A stretch of DNA of 29,384 bases from Sphaerochaeta sp. UBA5849. Its GTDB lineage: Bacteria; Spirochaetota; Spirochaetia; Sphaerochaetales; Sphaerochaetaceae. The stretch covers positions 1 through 29,384 of the forward strand of contig DJGJ01000024.1 of NCBI GenBank assembly GCA_002432715.1, read 5' to 3'. Below are positions 17,334-25,908 of this stretch, in pieces; positions within the stretch are counted from its first letter, which is position 1, and every line of letters starts with the position of its first letter. The translations under genes and the position numbers were made by a program. Below the pieces are notes generated by a model, which saw only the letters and a program-made list of their open reading frames with translations, searched no databases and had not been told where the DNA came from.

Positions 17334-17349
17334 TTCACCTAACATCTTG

Positions 17350-17381
17350 AGGCGGAAGTCTTGTAGTCAGGGCTTCCGCCT
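17350..17381 (+). terminator. Intra-operon hairpin after the binding-protein gene
   Basis: AGGCGGAAG at 17350-17358 and CTTCCGCCT at 17373-17381 form a 9-bp stem with a 14-nt loop. TCTTGTT follows at 17382-17388. It lies between binding-protein and permease genes, where partial terminators or RNA-stabilising stems raise binding-protein levels. The T-tract is weak, so stabilisation or partial read-through is more likely than full termination. Confidence 0.55.
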
Positions 17382-17404
17382 TCTTGTTCAAAGGAGCTCT
17401 CCCT

Positions 17405-19120
17405 ATGCAAGTGCTTAAACTCAGTGCCCCTTTGGAAGCGGGGAAACGACGATGGTTTTTTGATCCGAAATGGATCATCATTCTTGCCATCGTCGGATTC
17501 CTTTTGGTCTTCCAGGTGTTTCCCCTGCTCTATTTGGTGTTCCGGGCCTTCTTTTCTACGGGAAGGTTCTCACTTGAGGCTTTCAAGCGTGTATACACCT
17601 ACCCGCTGAACTGGTCAGCTTTGACCAATACCGTCATAGCTGCTTCCTTCTCGATGATTTTTGGAGTCCTCATAGCCTTTCCGTTGGCATGGCTGGTAGG
17701 ACGGACGAATCTCTACGGGAAAAAATTCTTCCGCACCCTCTTCGTCGCCACCTATATGGTGCCTCCCTACGTTGGAGCCATGGCCTGGATGCGCCTGCTC
17801 AATCCCACTGTCGGGTCGATGAATATGTTTCTCATGAAAATCTTCAACCTGGGCTCCGCCCCGTTTGATATCTATACCATGGGAGGCCTGATCTGGGTGT
17901 TGACCGGATTCTACTACCCGTATGCCTTCATCACCATCAGCCGCGCCATGGAGAAGATGGACCCATCCTTGGAGGAGGCCTCACGAATCTCCGGGGCAAG
18001 CCCTCTGACTACGCTGCGTACCATCACCCTTCCCATGATGCTCCCTTCCATCGTTGCGGCAGCCCTTTTGGTGTTTGTAGCCGCAGGTTCGTGCTACGGC
18101 ATCCCCTCGATTATCGGAGTTCCCGGGCAGATCCATACGGTTACCACCCGAATCATAGACTTCGTCTATATCGGCAGTCAGGAAGGACTCACCGATGCCA
18201 CAACCCTTGCGGTCTTTCTCATGCTGATCGCCAATGTCGTACTCTATCTCTCCACCTTTTCAATCGGCAAGAAGCAGTACATCACCGTCTCCGGCAAGTC
18301 GACCAGACCCAATATCGTGGACCTGGGAAGGTGGAGAATTCCCATCACTTTGGTGGTTGTCGCCTTCGCCCTGATCGTGGTCATCATCCCCTTTGTGACT
18401 GTTGCCCTTTCCAGCATCACGGTGAACCTCGGTGAATCGGTATTCTCCGAGGGAAACATCACCTGGCGGTATTGGGAACGTATTTTCACCCGAAAATCCA
18501 TCCTCAGCTCTGCAAGAAACAGCTTGATTTCCGCAATAATGGCAGCCTCATTCGGTCTTCTGATCTCCTGCATGATGGCATACCTGCTGGTGAGGACCAA
18601 CATCAAGGGCAAGAAAATCCCAGATTTCATGATCACGGTGGGAAGTGGAACACCGAGTGTCGTCATCGCCCTCTCGTTGATCATGTCCATGAGCGGGAAG
18701 TTCGGCATCAACATCTACAATACCCTGACCATCATGGTCATCGCCTATATGATCAAGTACATGATGATGGGTATGCGTACAGTGGTAAGTGCCCTGTCGC
18801 AGATCAGTCCATCCTTGGAAGAGGCCTCCCAGATATCGGGGGCATCATGGCTGAAGAGCATGAAAAACGTCACCCTGCCGCTGATCGCCCCCGCCTTGGT
18901 GGCTGGTTGGTTCTTGATTTTCATGCCCTGCTTCTATGAATTGACCATGTCCACCCTGCTCTATTCAACCAACACCAAGACGCTTGGGTATGAGCTGTTT
19001 ACCTACCAGACCTATCATAACCAGCAGACCGCCTCCGCTTTGGCCACTGCGATCCTGTTCACCGTCTTCGGGATCAACTGGTTGTTGAACAAGCTTACCG
19101 ACGGTGAATTCTCAATCTAA
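17405..19120 (+). CDS. ABC transporter permease, fused double-domain (FbpB/AfuB-like)
   Basis: A 571-residue inner-membrane protein with about 12 transmembrane helices in two BPD_transp_1 halves. Each half carries an EAA coupling motif: EEASRISGASPLTTLRTITLP in the first and EEASQISGASWLKSMKNVTLP in the second. Fusion of two permease domains in one chain is typical of ferric-iron and thiamine importers. The ATG at 17405 is chosen because AAGGAG lies at 17391-17396; an upstream in-frame TTG at 17384 precedes that site. It is followed after 9 nt by the ATPase gene. It forms the membrane channel for the substrate delivered by the upstream binding protein. Confidence 0.88.
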   Translation: MQVLKLSAPLEAGKRRWFFDPKWIIILAIVGFLLVFQVFPLLYLVFRAFFSTGRFSLEAFKRVYTYPLNWSALTNTVIAASFSMIFGVLIAFPLAWLVGRTNLYGKKFFRTLFVATYMVPPYVGAMAWMRLLNPTVGSMNMFLMKIFNLGSAPFDIYTMGGLIWVLTGFYYPYAFITISRAMEKMDPSLEEASRISGASPLTTLRTITLPMMLPSIVAAALLVFVAAGSCYGIPSIIGVPGQIHTVTTRIIDFVYIGSQEGLTDATTLAVFLMLIANVVLYLSTFSIGKKQYITVSGKSTRPNIVDLGRWRIPITLVVVAFALIVVIIPFVTVALSSITVNLGESVFSEGNITWRYWERIFTRKSILSSARNSLISAIMAASFGLLISCMMAYLLVRTNIKGKKIPDFMITVGSGTPSVVIALSLIMSMSGKFGINIYNTLTIMVIAYMIKYMMMGMRTVVSALSQISPSLEEASQISGASWLKSMKNVTLPLIAPALVAGWFLIFMPCFYELTMSTLLYSTNTKTLGYELFTYQTYHNQQTASALATAILFTVFGINWLLNKLTDGEFSI

Positions 19121-19129
19121 ACGAGGTAC

Positions 19130-20203
19130 ATGATGTCAAGCATACTCATCAAGGATATTAAAAAAGCTTTTGGAGAGGTAGTGGTCCTCTCCTCCTTCAA
19201 TGCCGAATTATCCGACGGGGAGTTCGTAACCCTCCTCGGCCCTTCGGGGTGCGGCAAAACCACGATGCTTCGGATGCTCGCGGGCTTTGAAAAACCCACC
19301 GAAGGGGAGATTTACATCGGTGATAGGGAGGTGAGTTCGACCAAGAATTTCGTTCCCCCCGAACAAAGGGATATCGGCATGGTATTCCAGTCCTACGCTG
19401 TCTGGCCGCATATGACGGTATTTGAGAATGTCGCCTATCCGCTGAAGATGAAAAAAATGCACAAGCAGGAGATCAAGACCTTGGTCGAAGAGGTTTTGGA
19501 AACCGTCCATCTCTCCCAATACGCCCAACGCATCCCCAGCCAACTCTCGGGAGGACAGCAACAGCGTGTAGCCCTGGCCCGGGCATTGGTGGCAAAACCT
19601 CAGTTGCTGCTGTTGGATGAGCCGCTCTCCAACCTCGATGCAAAACTGCGCGACTCAATGCGTTTTGAGATCAAGGATATCCAGAAACAGCTGGGCATCA
19701 CCGTTGTCTATGTCACCCATGACCAGATGGAGGCCATGACGATGAGCGACCGCGTCATCGTCATAAACAAGGGAATCATCCAGCAAATCGGGCCTCCTAC
19801 GGAAATCTACCGTCACCCGGCAAACCAATTCGTCGCTGATTTTGTGGGAAAAATCAACTTCTTGGAGGCTGTCAGCAAGGACAAGGTCCTCACCCTGAAG
19901 AAATCGGGGCAGCAGCTGCCGTATGAAGGACCGTTGGAAGGCGATGTGGTGGTAGGCATCAGACCGGAGAACCTGCGCTTCGTTTCGATAAAGGGAGACT
20001 TCACTGGAACGCTCTTCAGCAAGTTCTATCTGGGCGATGTCAATGACTGCCGCATCGATCTCGGGGGGGAGCAGATCCGCGTCATAGCTGAACCATCAAG
20101 CTTCGATACCTGCAAGGTAGGAGACACCTACCAGCTCAGGGTGGAAGAGTTCACTGTCTTCGAGGACAGCGGAGATGACTCACATACCAAGATTCTTACA
20201 TAA
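19130..20203 (+). CDS. ABC transporter ATP-binding protein (PotA/FbpC type)
   Basis: A 357-residue ATPase that energises the importer. Walker A is GPSGCGKTT at 37-45, the Q-loop is VFQSYAVWPHMT, the signature is LSGGQQQRVALARAL, Walker B is LLLLDEPLSNLDAKLR and the switch histidine sits in YVTHDQMEA. After about residue 240 comes a TOBE-type regulatory domain (VVGIRPENLRF). Two adjacent ATGs at 19130 and 19133 are possible; GAGG at 19123-19126 is better spaced for the second. It sits 9 nt after the permease and 12 nt before the asparaginase homologue, in one operon. Confidence 0.9.
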   Translation: MMSSILIKDIKKAFGEVVVLSSFNAELSDGEFVTLLGPSGCGKTTMLRMLAGFEKPTEGEIYIGDREVSSTKNFVPPEQRDIGMVFQSYAVWPHMTVFENVAYPLKMKKMHKQEIKTLVEEVLETVHLSQYAQRIPSQLSGGQQQRVALARALVAKPQLLLLDEPLSNLDAKLRDSMRFEIKDIQKQLGITVVYVTHDQMEAMTMSDRVIVINKGIIQQIGPPTEIYRHPANQFVADFVGKINFLEAVSKDKVLTLKKSGQQLPYEGPLEGDVVVGIRPENLRFVSIKGDFTGTLFSKFYLGDVNDCRIDLGGEQIRVIAEPSSFDTCKVGDTYQLRVEEFTVFEDSGDDSHTKILT

Positions 20204-20215
20204 GAGGATCATACC

Positions 20216-20719
20216 ATGGCACAAGATCTACGAATCATTACAACCGGGGGCACCTTCGACAAGCAGTACGATGCGATCAGCGGCGAGCTCACGTTCCGCG
20301 AATCGCAGCTGCCAAGGATTCTTGGCCAGTCACGCTGCACCATGACCGTCCACCTGGAAGGCCCGCTGGCGGTGGACAGTCTCTACATGACCGAGGAGCA
20401 ACGTCATGAAGTGGCGAAAACCTGCCTGCATAGTGCCGAAGACAAGATTATCGTTGTGCACGGCACCGACACCATGTGCAATACGGCGAAGGTGATCGCT
20501 GAGACGTTGGGAGAAGAGAGTAAAAAAACGGTCGTTCTCACCGGCGCCATGATTCCCTACTCTCTCGAGGGCTCGGATGCAGTCTTCAATCTTGGAACGG
20601 CGATTGCATCAGTCCAGCTGCTCCCGCCCGGGGTCTATCTGACCATGAGCGGGAGAATTTTCAACTGGGACAACTGCCGCAAGAACAAGGAAAAGGGAAT
20701 CTTCGAGACCATCACCTAG
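20216..20719 (+). CDS. Single-domain asparaginase family protein
   Basis: A 167-residue protein equal to the N-terminal, catalytic half of type I/II L-asparaginases, which are usually about 330 residues. The catalytic threonine motif TTGGTFDK (T13), HGTDT (T84, D85) and KKTVVLTGAM (K104) are all present, so the catalytic set seems intact. The C-terminal domain that helps close the active site and form the dimer is missing. The gene ends cleanly at a TAG, and short stand-alone members are known, so it is not obviously broken. AGAGG precedes the ATG. It is co-transcribed with the ABC importer 12 nt upstream, which suggests an amide or related nitrogen compound as substrate (inference). It overlaps the oppositely oriented MocA gene by 8 nt. 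Confidence 0.8.
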   Translation: MAQDLRIITTGGTFDKQYDAISGELTFRESQLPRILGQSRCTMTVHLEGPLAVDSLYMTEEQRHEVAKTCLHSAEDKIIVVHGTDTMCNTAKVIAETLGEESKKTVVLTGAMIPYSLEGSDAVFNLGTAIASVQLLPPGVYLTMSGRIFNWDNCRKNKEKGIFETIT

Positions 20720-21788
20720 GCAAGGGTCTTTGGCAGGTATGCTTGATGGCAACCTGCCGTTTATTCTCTGCAGAAGCGAGCAGGCTGCACATCACCTCGA
20801 CCACATGCCGGGTAAGCTCACCGCTTGCCCGGTGTTTCTTTGTATCGGCAAGAGCAAGGGCGATATCTGCAACACCCAGGCCACGGGAGTTCTCAGCATA
20901 GTCAAAGAGCAGGGGAATCTCCTTCCACTCCTTTGTACCCTTGGTGCAAAAGAGCACCGGACCACCGAAGGTATTGGGGTCGGGAACCTGCAAGGAGCCT
21001 TCACTGCCGTAGATTTCCATGCGGGGCATGCTATGATGCCATACATCAAAACTGGTGACCAGGGTGGCTACCGCCCCACCTGCAAAGTGCAGGACTCCTG
21101 CGACATGGGTAGCAACATCCACATCGATGACCTCCCCTTTCTTGGGCTCGCTGGTTATGGTTCTTGTTGCAAAGCTCTTTTGTGCATAACCGGTCACCGA
21201 GTCGACAGGACCGAGGAGATTCACCAAGGCGGTGATGTAGTACGGGCCCATATCAAACAATGGCCCGCCGCCTTGCTTGTAATAGAATTCCGGGTCAGGA
21301 TGCCAGCTCTCATGACCATGGTTCATCATGAAGGCAGAGGCTCCAATCGGCCTTCCGATCCAACCATCGTCGATGAGCTTTCGGCAGGTCTGAATGCCTG
21401 CTCCCAAAAATGTATCAGGAGCCCCTCCGAGGATCAGACCCTTTGAGGAGGCCAAGTCCACAAGCTCGGAGGCTTGTTCAACAGTAAGGGAGAGCGGCTT
21501 TTCCACATAGACGTGCTTGCCCGCCCCAAGGGCTTGCTTGCAAAGGCTGTAATGACTCTGCGGCGTGGTAAGATTGAGCACCAAGTCAATCTCGGGATCC
21601 GCCAGCATGGCCTTCACATCTGCATACTGCCGTATCTTGAACGTCTGCGCTATTTCGGCTGCACGCTGAGCAAGCAGATCGACCACACCCACCACCTGTA
21701 CCACAGAGCTGAACATCTTGGTCAGGTTTTCCAAGTAGATACCGCTGATCTTCCCGACTCCAATAATTCCTACTCTCAGTTTTTTCAT
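20712..21788 (-). CDS. Gfo/Idh/MocA family oxidoreductase (ThuB-like)
   Basis: A 358-residue NAD(P)-dependent sugar dehydrogenase. The Rossmann start is MKKLRVGIIGVGKISG (GxG at 10-12), the conserved EKP motif is at 96-98 (YVEKPLSLT), and the C-terminal domain has GGGPLFDMGPYYITALVNLLG. These enzymes oxidise or reduce sugars, glycosides or inositols at one hydroxyl. The ATG at 21788 is used; an upstream in-frame start at 21848 would run into the ThuA gene. It starts one base after the ThuA stop codon. A ThuA plus MocA pair next to a glycoside importer recalls rhizobial thuA/thuB, which make 3-keto-disaccharides. Similar chemistry here is an inference. Confidence 0.85.
   Translation of the reverse strand: MKKLRVGIIGVGKISGIYLENLTKMFSSVVQVVGVVDLLAQRAAEIAQTFKIRQYADVKAMLADPEIDLVLNLTTPQSHYSLCKQALGAGKHVYVEKPLSLTVEQASELVDLASSKGLILGGAPDTFLGAGIQTCRKLIDDGWIGRPIGASAFMMNHGHESWHPDPEFYYKQGGGPLFDMGPYYITALVNLLGPVDSVTGYAQKSFATRTITSEPKKGEVIDVDVATHVAGVLHFAGGAVATLVTSFDVWHHSMPRMEIYGSEGSLQVPDPNTFGGPVLFCTKGTKEWKEIPLLFDYAENSRGLGVADIALALADTKKHRASGELTRHVVEVMCSLLASAENKRQVAIKHTCQRPLPR
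20732..20758 (+). terminator. Possible terminator after the asparaginase gene
   Basis: GGCAGGT at 20732-20738 pairs perfectly with ACCTGCC at 20752-20758, followed by GTTTATTCT. It lies 13 nt after the asparaginase stop, inside the 3' coding end of the opposing MocA gene. The U-tract is short, so the call is tentative. Confidence 0.3.
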
Positions 21789-21789
21789 A

Positions 21790-22515
21790 TCAGAACATCT
21801 TCCTATCACTTGCAAATCGATCAATGCCCACACCTTGCTCTTGAGCAATCCGTTTACCTTCGGCAGCCCACAAGAGGCCGCGTTTCATCAATGTCCAAGC
21901 CTCAGGAATGTCAAAGACATCATCGTGGTGCCCCAAGGAGTTGTAGAATACCCGACCGTATCCCCACTTCTTTGTCCAGACGACAGGCATCTGTACGACT
22001 CCGTTGGTGGAATGGTACCAATCGACGGTGGGGAAAGTAGTAGTGGCAAGGACCTCCACGGCGGGGTCGACATGCAGGTAGTACTGCTCGCTGCAGACAG
22101 CAAAATCCTGCACATCCCGCGTCAGTTCACTTGAGCTGTGCTTGATGTGCACCCGATACGGCACGCCATCGGAGCCAGGGTGTGCTACCCAGTTGCCTCC
22201 CATGATGAACTGCCAAAGCACGTTGGTGCGAAACGCATCGCACATGCCACCATGGCATCCTGCCACTCCGACTCCGCTGCCGATTGCATCGGCAAGATGG
22301 TTGGTCAATTTGGAGTGCAGTTCCCCCATCGTCCAGATGGGTATGAACAAATCGAGGCTGAACAGATACTCCCTGTCCTGCAGGATATCAAGAGAACGTT
22401 CGAGTTGCACCTCAAAACCAGATTCTCCCAAAAACGTGGAAAACCGCTTTGCCACCAATTCCGGTTGGTGGCCATCCCAGCCACCGACCAATAAGAGAGC
22501 TTTCTTCTCTGCCAT
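21790..22515 (-). CDS. ThuA domain protein
   Basis: A 241-residue protein of the ThuA (trehalose utilisation) family, a class-I glutamine-amidotransferase-like fold. It starts KKALLLVGGWDGHQPE and has GSGVGVAGCHGGMCDAF in place of the usual nucleophile-elbow region, and VFYNSLGHHDDVFDIPEAW near the end, which matches the typical GRVFYxSLGHxxxxF segment. ThuA proteins work with Gfo/Idh/MocA dehydrogenases in disaccharide or keto-glycoside catabolism. AAGGAG lies upstream of the ATG at 22515. It follows the GH43 gene by 9 nt and precedes the MocA gene by one base, in one operon. Confidence 0.85.
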   Translation of the reverse strand: MAEKKALLLVGGWDGHQPELVAKRFSTFLGESGFEVQLERSLDILQDREYLFSLDLFIPIWTMGELHSKLTNHLADAIGSGVGVAGCHGGMCDAFRTNVLWQFIMGGNWVAHPGSDGVPYRVHIKHSSSELTRDVQDFAVCSEQYYLHVDPAVEVLATTTFPTVDWYHSTNGVVQMPVVWTKKWGYGRVFYNSLGHHDDVFDIPEAWTLMKRGLLWAAEGKRIAQEQGVGIDRFASDRKMF

Positions 22516-22524
22516 ACTTTCTCC

Positions 22525-24090
22525 TTACTCCAATTCAGTATAGTGCAAGAATGCAAAATCCGCGCTCTTGGAAAATCCCGTCATATCTTGAGCCGAGAGC
22601 GTGAAGAATGCACCGGTAAAGGCTGTATTGTCCAACCTATCATCACTGATGCGCAGTGCATCACTGTCCTGTCCGTATTGGATGTACCGCTCTCCATCCA
22701 AGGAGTAGAAAAACCTGACAATTCCGTAGTCGGTCTCTATGCGAAGATACAGCGATGTCGTTTCTCCCAGCGCAACCGGCTCGAATGGTTCGTCATACTT
22801 GCCGTTGTCGCAACTGAGGATGCAGACCACCTTACCAAGAGCCTCGTCATGACTGAACCTCAGGTAGTAGTACTGACGTGTCCCGTAATAATAGGAAAGA
22901 CCAGCCATGTGTTTATACCAGGAGGGATCGAATTCGACCTTGGTGGTGACAATACACCTGAAAGCCTGCTGCCTGCGCCCTACCAAGGCCTGGGTGAAGG
23001 TGGAGTTCGGACTCTCCTTGCCATACAGACGCAGATACCCCTTGCGCGCTTTCAGTGAAAGGGTGTCCTCTGCGAGGGGTATGCGCAGTGTCTGGAAATC
23101 CAGAGGGAGCTTGTCCTGATCGAACGAGTAGTGAATATCAACCGGACCTGCAGGGGTTGCATCAAATGGAGACTCAAAGAAAGCTCGTGGAGCATTGCCG
23201 CCACCCTTGATCCTCGGCCACAAGTCCTCATCGAAGACAATATTCTGGATGGAAGTCTCCCGTCCAAGCATACAGTGCTTGTCCACCGGACGGCCGCAGA
23301 GATGGACCATCGCCCACTCACCGTTTTGCATCTGCACCAAGTCAGCGTGACCGGCTTTCTGGATTGGAAGGTCCGGTCTATCCCTGCTGGTAACCAAGGG
23401 ATTGCCCGGCATCTCCTCGTACGGACCTTCAATATGCTTCGAACGTGCCACCGACTCTGCATGGTTGTAAAAGGTACCTCCTTCTGCAACCAACAGGTAG
23501 TAGTACTCACCGATGTGGTAGAGATGGGGACCTTCGGTCCATCCCAGTTCGGTTCCTTTGAAAATAAGCTTGGGGTTCCCTACACATGCACCCAACCTCA
23601 TGTCGAACTCTTCCAGCAGGATGCCGGCAAACCGGCTGCGCCCTTTACGGAAATCGGTGGACATGGTAACGACATACTTGCGCCCGTCATCATCATGGAA
23701 AAGCGAGGGGTCGAATCCATAACTGTTGATGTAGACCGGCTCGCTCCAAGGACCGGTGATTGCAGGAGCGGTAACCAAGTAGTTGTGTGTATCCTTGAAG
23801 TGATCCTTGGTATGTACGATGGTGTACAGCAGGTAGAAAGTTCCCTTGTCGTAGGAAAGGCAGGGCGCCCACACTCCGGTGGAATCGAGACACCCCTTCA
23901 TATCGAGCTGGCTCACCCGGTCAAGCGGCCGGGTAAGGAGCGTCCAGTTCACCAAGTCCTTGCTGTGGTGAATTTGTACCCCTGGAAACCATTCGAAGGT
24001 CGAGGTGGCAATAAAATAGTCATCCCCCACCCTAAGGATGGAAGGATCGGGATTGAAGCCTTTAAGAATTGGATTCTGTACTCGCGTCAT
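22525..24090 (-). CDS. Glycoside hydrolase family 43 (beta-xylosidase/arabinofuranosidase, XynB-like)
   Basis: A 521-residue enzyme with the GH43 five-bladed propeller signature. FNPDPS gives catalytic base D15, YGFDPSLF gives the pKa-modulating D127, and WTEGPHLY gives catalytic acid E186. The C-terminal part (about 320-521) matches the beta-sandwich of XynB-type (GH43 subfamily 11-like) enzymes, with SPNSTFTQALVGRRQQAF. No signal peptide is seen, so it probably acts in the cytoplasm on oligosaccharides imported by the adjacent ABC transporter. AAGGAG precedes the ATG at 24090. Xylo- or arabino-oligosaccharides are the likely substrate; which of the two cannot be told by eye. Confidence 0.88.
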   Translation of the reverse strand: MTRVQNPILKGFNPDPSILRVGDDYFIATSTFEWFPGVQIHHSKDLVNWTLLTRPLDRVSQLDMKGCLDSTGVWAPCLSYDKGTFYLLYTIVHTKDHFKDTHNYLVTAPAITGPWSEPVYINSYGFDPSLFHDDDGRKYVVTMSTDFRKGRSRFAGILLEEFDMRLGACVGNPKLIFKGTELGWTEGPHLYHIGEYYYLLVAEGGTFYNHAESVARSKHIEGPYEEMPGNPLVTSRDRPDLPIQKAGHADLVQMQNGEWAMVHLCGRPVDKHCMLGRETSIQNIVFDEDLWPRIKGGGNAPRAFFESPFDATPAGPVDIHYSFDQDKLPLDFQTLRIPLAEDTLSLKARKGYLRLYGKESPNSTFTQALVGRRQQAFRCIVTTKVEFDPSWYKHMAGLSYYYGTRQYYYLRFSHDEALGKVVCILSCDNGKYDEPFEPVALGETTSLYLRIETDYGIVRFFYSLDGERYIQYGQDSDALRISDDRLDNTAFTGAFFTLSAQDMTGFSKSADFAFLHYTELE

Positions 24091-24102
24091 GATATCTCCT
24101 TG

Positions 24103-24939
24103 TCAGCCCTTGAGGGCGCCTTGTGTCAAGCCGTTGATGACTCGGTCCTGAGCTACAAAATAGAAGATGAGGACCGGAAGCGAACCTACCAGTATGGCGG
24201 TAAGCACTGCAGGAATGTTGATCGTCTGGAAGCCGTAGAAGTCACGGATGCCGAGGGAAAGCGTCTTCTTTGAGCGGGTGTCGATCATGACCAGGGCGTA
24301 GACAAACTCATTCCACATGGTCAGAAAGGTGTAGACACCGACTGTCGAGACTGCAGGACCGGACAGAGGCATCACAATTTTACGATAGATCAGAAAGAGC
24401 GAACCTCCATCAATCTTGGCAGCCTCATCAAGCTCCTTGGGCATCTCCTTGAAGAACTGGGTCATGATGAAGACCGAAACAGGAATATTGAATGAGATAT
24501 ACGGCCCGATGAGGGCGAACAGTGTATCATACACACCAATGTTGATACTGAGCGAGTAGATGGGAATCAACGTGGTATGGATGGGAATCATCATACCGGC
24601 TACGACGAGAAAGAAAATGCCCTTGGTGACTTTGAAGGAGAACTTGGCAAACACAAAAGCCATAAGAGAGGATACAAGAATAACCAAGGTGACACCGCTG
24701 ACACTGACAATCAGACTGTTGATGAAGTATTTCAGAAATGTCGGGGCAAAAACCAGCTTGTAGTTGCCGAAAAAGAGTTTTTTCGGAGGCTGCCAGATAT
24801 TCATCATATACTCAGGAAGGCTCTTGAAACTGTTGAATACCAGAAACAGCAAAGGGAAGCCGGTAAGAATGAGGACCACAATGCAAAAGAGATAGATGCC
24901 GGCCTTAAACAGTTTATCGCTTACAGGTTCTTTATTCAT
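24103..24939 (-). CDS. Carbohydrate ABC transporter permease (MalG/AraQ-like)
   Basis: A 278-residue inner-membrane protein with six predicted helices and the CUT1-family EAA loop ELDEAAKIDGGSLFLIYRKI. The end (LPVLIFYFVAQDRVINGLTQGALKG) is the standard C-terminus of MalG-like permeases. GGGAGG precedes the ATG at 24939, one base after the stop codon of the partner permease. It pairs with the gene at 24941-25840. No ATPase gene is present in this cluster, so a shared MsmK/UgpC-type ATPase encoded elsewhere is likely. Confidence 0.9.
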   Translation of the reverse strand: MNKEPVSDKLFKAGIYLFCIVVLILTGFPLLFLVFNSFKSLPEYMMNIWQPPKKLFFGNYKLVFAPTFLKYFINSLIVSVSGVTLVILVSSLMAFVFAKFSFKVTKGIFFLVVAGMMIPIHTTLIPIYSLSINIGVYDTLFALIGPYISFNIPVSVFIMTQFFKEMPKELDEAAKIDGGSLFLIYRKIVMPLSGPAVSTVGVYTFLTMWNEFVYALVMIDTRSKKTLSLGIRDFYGFQTINIPAVLTAILVGSLPVLIFYFVAQDRVINGLTQGALKG

Positions 24940-24940
24940 A

Positions 24941-25840
24941 TCAATGAGCCTCCCTCACCCTGGTGATATAGAGGAAGATACAGGCAAAAAGGAAACAGAT
25001 GATGAACATCAGGCCTGCAATGGCCGAGGCATACCCCATGCTGAATTCCACGAATCCTTTCTTGTACATATAGGTGGCCATGAGCTCGGTGGCACCACTG
25101 GGTCCGCCACCGGTCATGATGTAGACCAAATCAAAATATTTAAGAGATCCTACCATCGACATGACCGCACTGGTTCTGAGTGTGGGCACCATCAACGGCA
25201 AGGTGATCTTCCAGAATGCCTGATAGCGGTTTGCACCGTCGATCGTGGCTGCTTCATACAACTCGGTGGAGATGTTGGTCAATCCTGCTTTGAGAATGAT
25301 CATGTAGAAGGGAATGAACTGCCAGCAGATGACGAACAGGACTGCAGGCATTGCGGTACGCACGTCGGCAAGGAAGCCGATAATGTAATCGCCCAGTCCA
25401 ACATGTTGCATTACATAGGCAAGGATTCCGAACATCGGATCGAAGAAGAGCTGCCACATGATGCCGGTTGCAACGGTGGAGAAGAGCATGGGAAGAAAGA
25501 AGATGGTACGGAAGAAACGCGTACCCTTGATTTTGCTGTTCAAGGCAAGAGCGATGAGCAGTGCGAAAGGAAGCTGGATGACGATGGAGGTGATCATCAG
25601 AATCAAGTTGTTTTTTACCGCCACTCCCATCATGGGATCTTGAAGGAGCTTCAGATAGTTCCCAAGCCCGACAAATCCAGAATTCTGGCTGATACCCGTC
25701 CAATCCAAGGTAGAGAACTGGAAGGTCATGACAATGCCGTAGAGATTGTAAATCCCATAAAACAGGAGCCCCGGCAGCAAGGCTGCCACAACAAAGAGAA
25801 TCTCCCTATGGTTTGTTGCACGACGTTTAGTTTGGACCAT
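24941..25840 (-). CDS. Carbohydrate ABC transporter permease (MalF/UgpA-like)
   Basis: A 299-residue permease with six helices and the EAA loop YEAATIDGANRYQAFWKITLP. The features LLPGLLFYGIYNLYGIV and GGPSGATELMATYMYKKGF are standard for MalF/UgpA-type subunits of CUT1 sugar importers. It forms the channel together with the next gene. AAGGAA lies upstream of the ATG at 25840. A stem-loop at 25866-25888 separates it from the binding-protein gene. Confidence 0.9.
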   Translation of the reverse strand: MVQTKRRATNHREILFVVAALLPGLLFYGIYNLYGIVMTFQFSTLDWTGISQNSGFVGLGNYLKLLQDPMMGVAVKNNLILMITSIVIQLPFALLIALALNSKIKGTRFFRTIFFLPMLFSTVATGIMWQLFFDPMFGILAYVMQHVGLGDYIIGFLADVRTAMPAVLFVICWQFIPFYMIILKAGLTNISTELYEAATIDGANRYQAFWKITLPLMVPTLRTSAVMSMVGSLKYFDLVYIMTGGGPSGATELMATYMYKKGFVEFSMGYASAIAGLMFIICFLFACIFLYITRVREAH

Positions 25841-25865
25841 GAATACGTTCCTTATGCTGTAGAGA

Positions 25866-25888
25866 GGGAGGCTGAAAACCAGCCTCCC
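25866..25888 (-). terminator. Intra-operon hairpin between binding-protein and permease genes
   Basis: GGGAGGCTG at 25866-25874 and CAGCCTCCC at 25880-25888 form a perfect 9-bp, GC-rich stem with a 5-nt loop. On the minus strand it follows the binding-protein stop by about 20 nt and has no T-tract. It is therefore more likely an mRNA-stabilising or attenuating stem than a full terminator. Confidence 0.6.
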
Positions 25889-25908
25889 ATCATGGGTGAT
25901 TTCAATCC

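Noticed and set aside
16272..17345. Long open frame (357 codons) antisense to the binding-protein gene
   Set aside because: It mirrors the codon structure of a clear ABC binding-protein gene on the other strand and its product has no recognisable domain.
23131..24273. Long plus-strand open frame (380 codons)
   Set aside because: It is antisense to the GH43 gene, whose catalytic motifs are intact, and shows no family resemblance.
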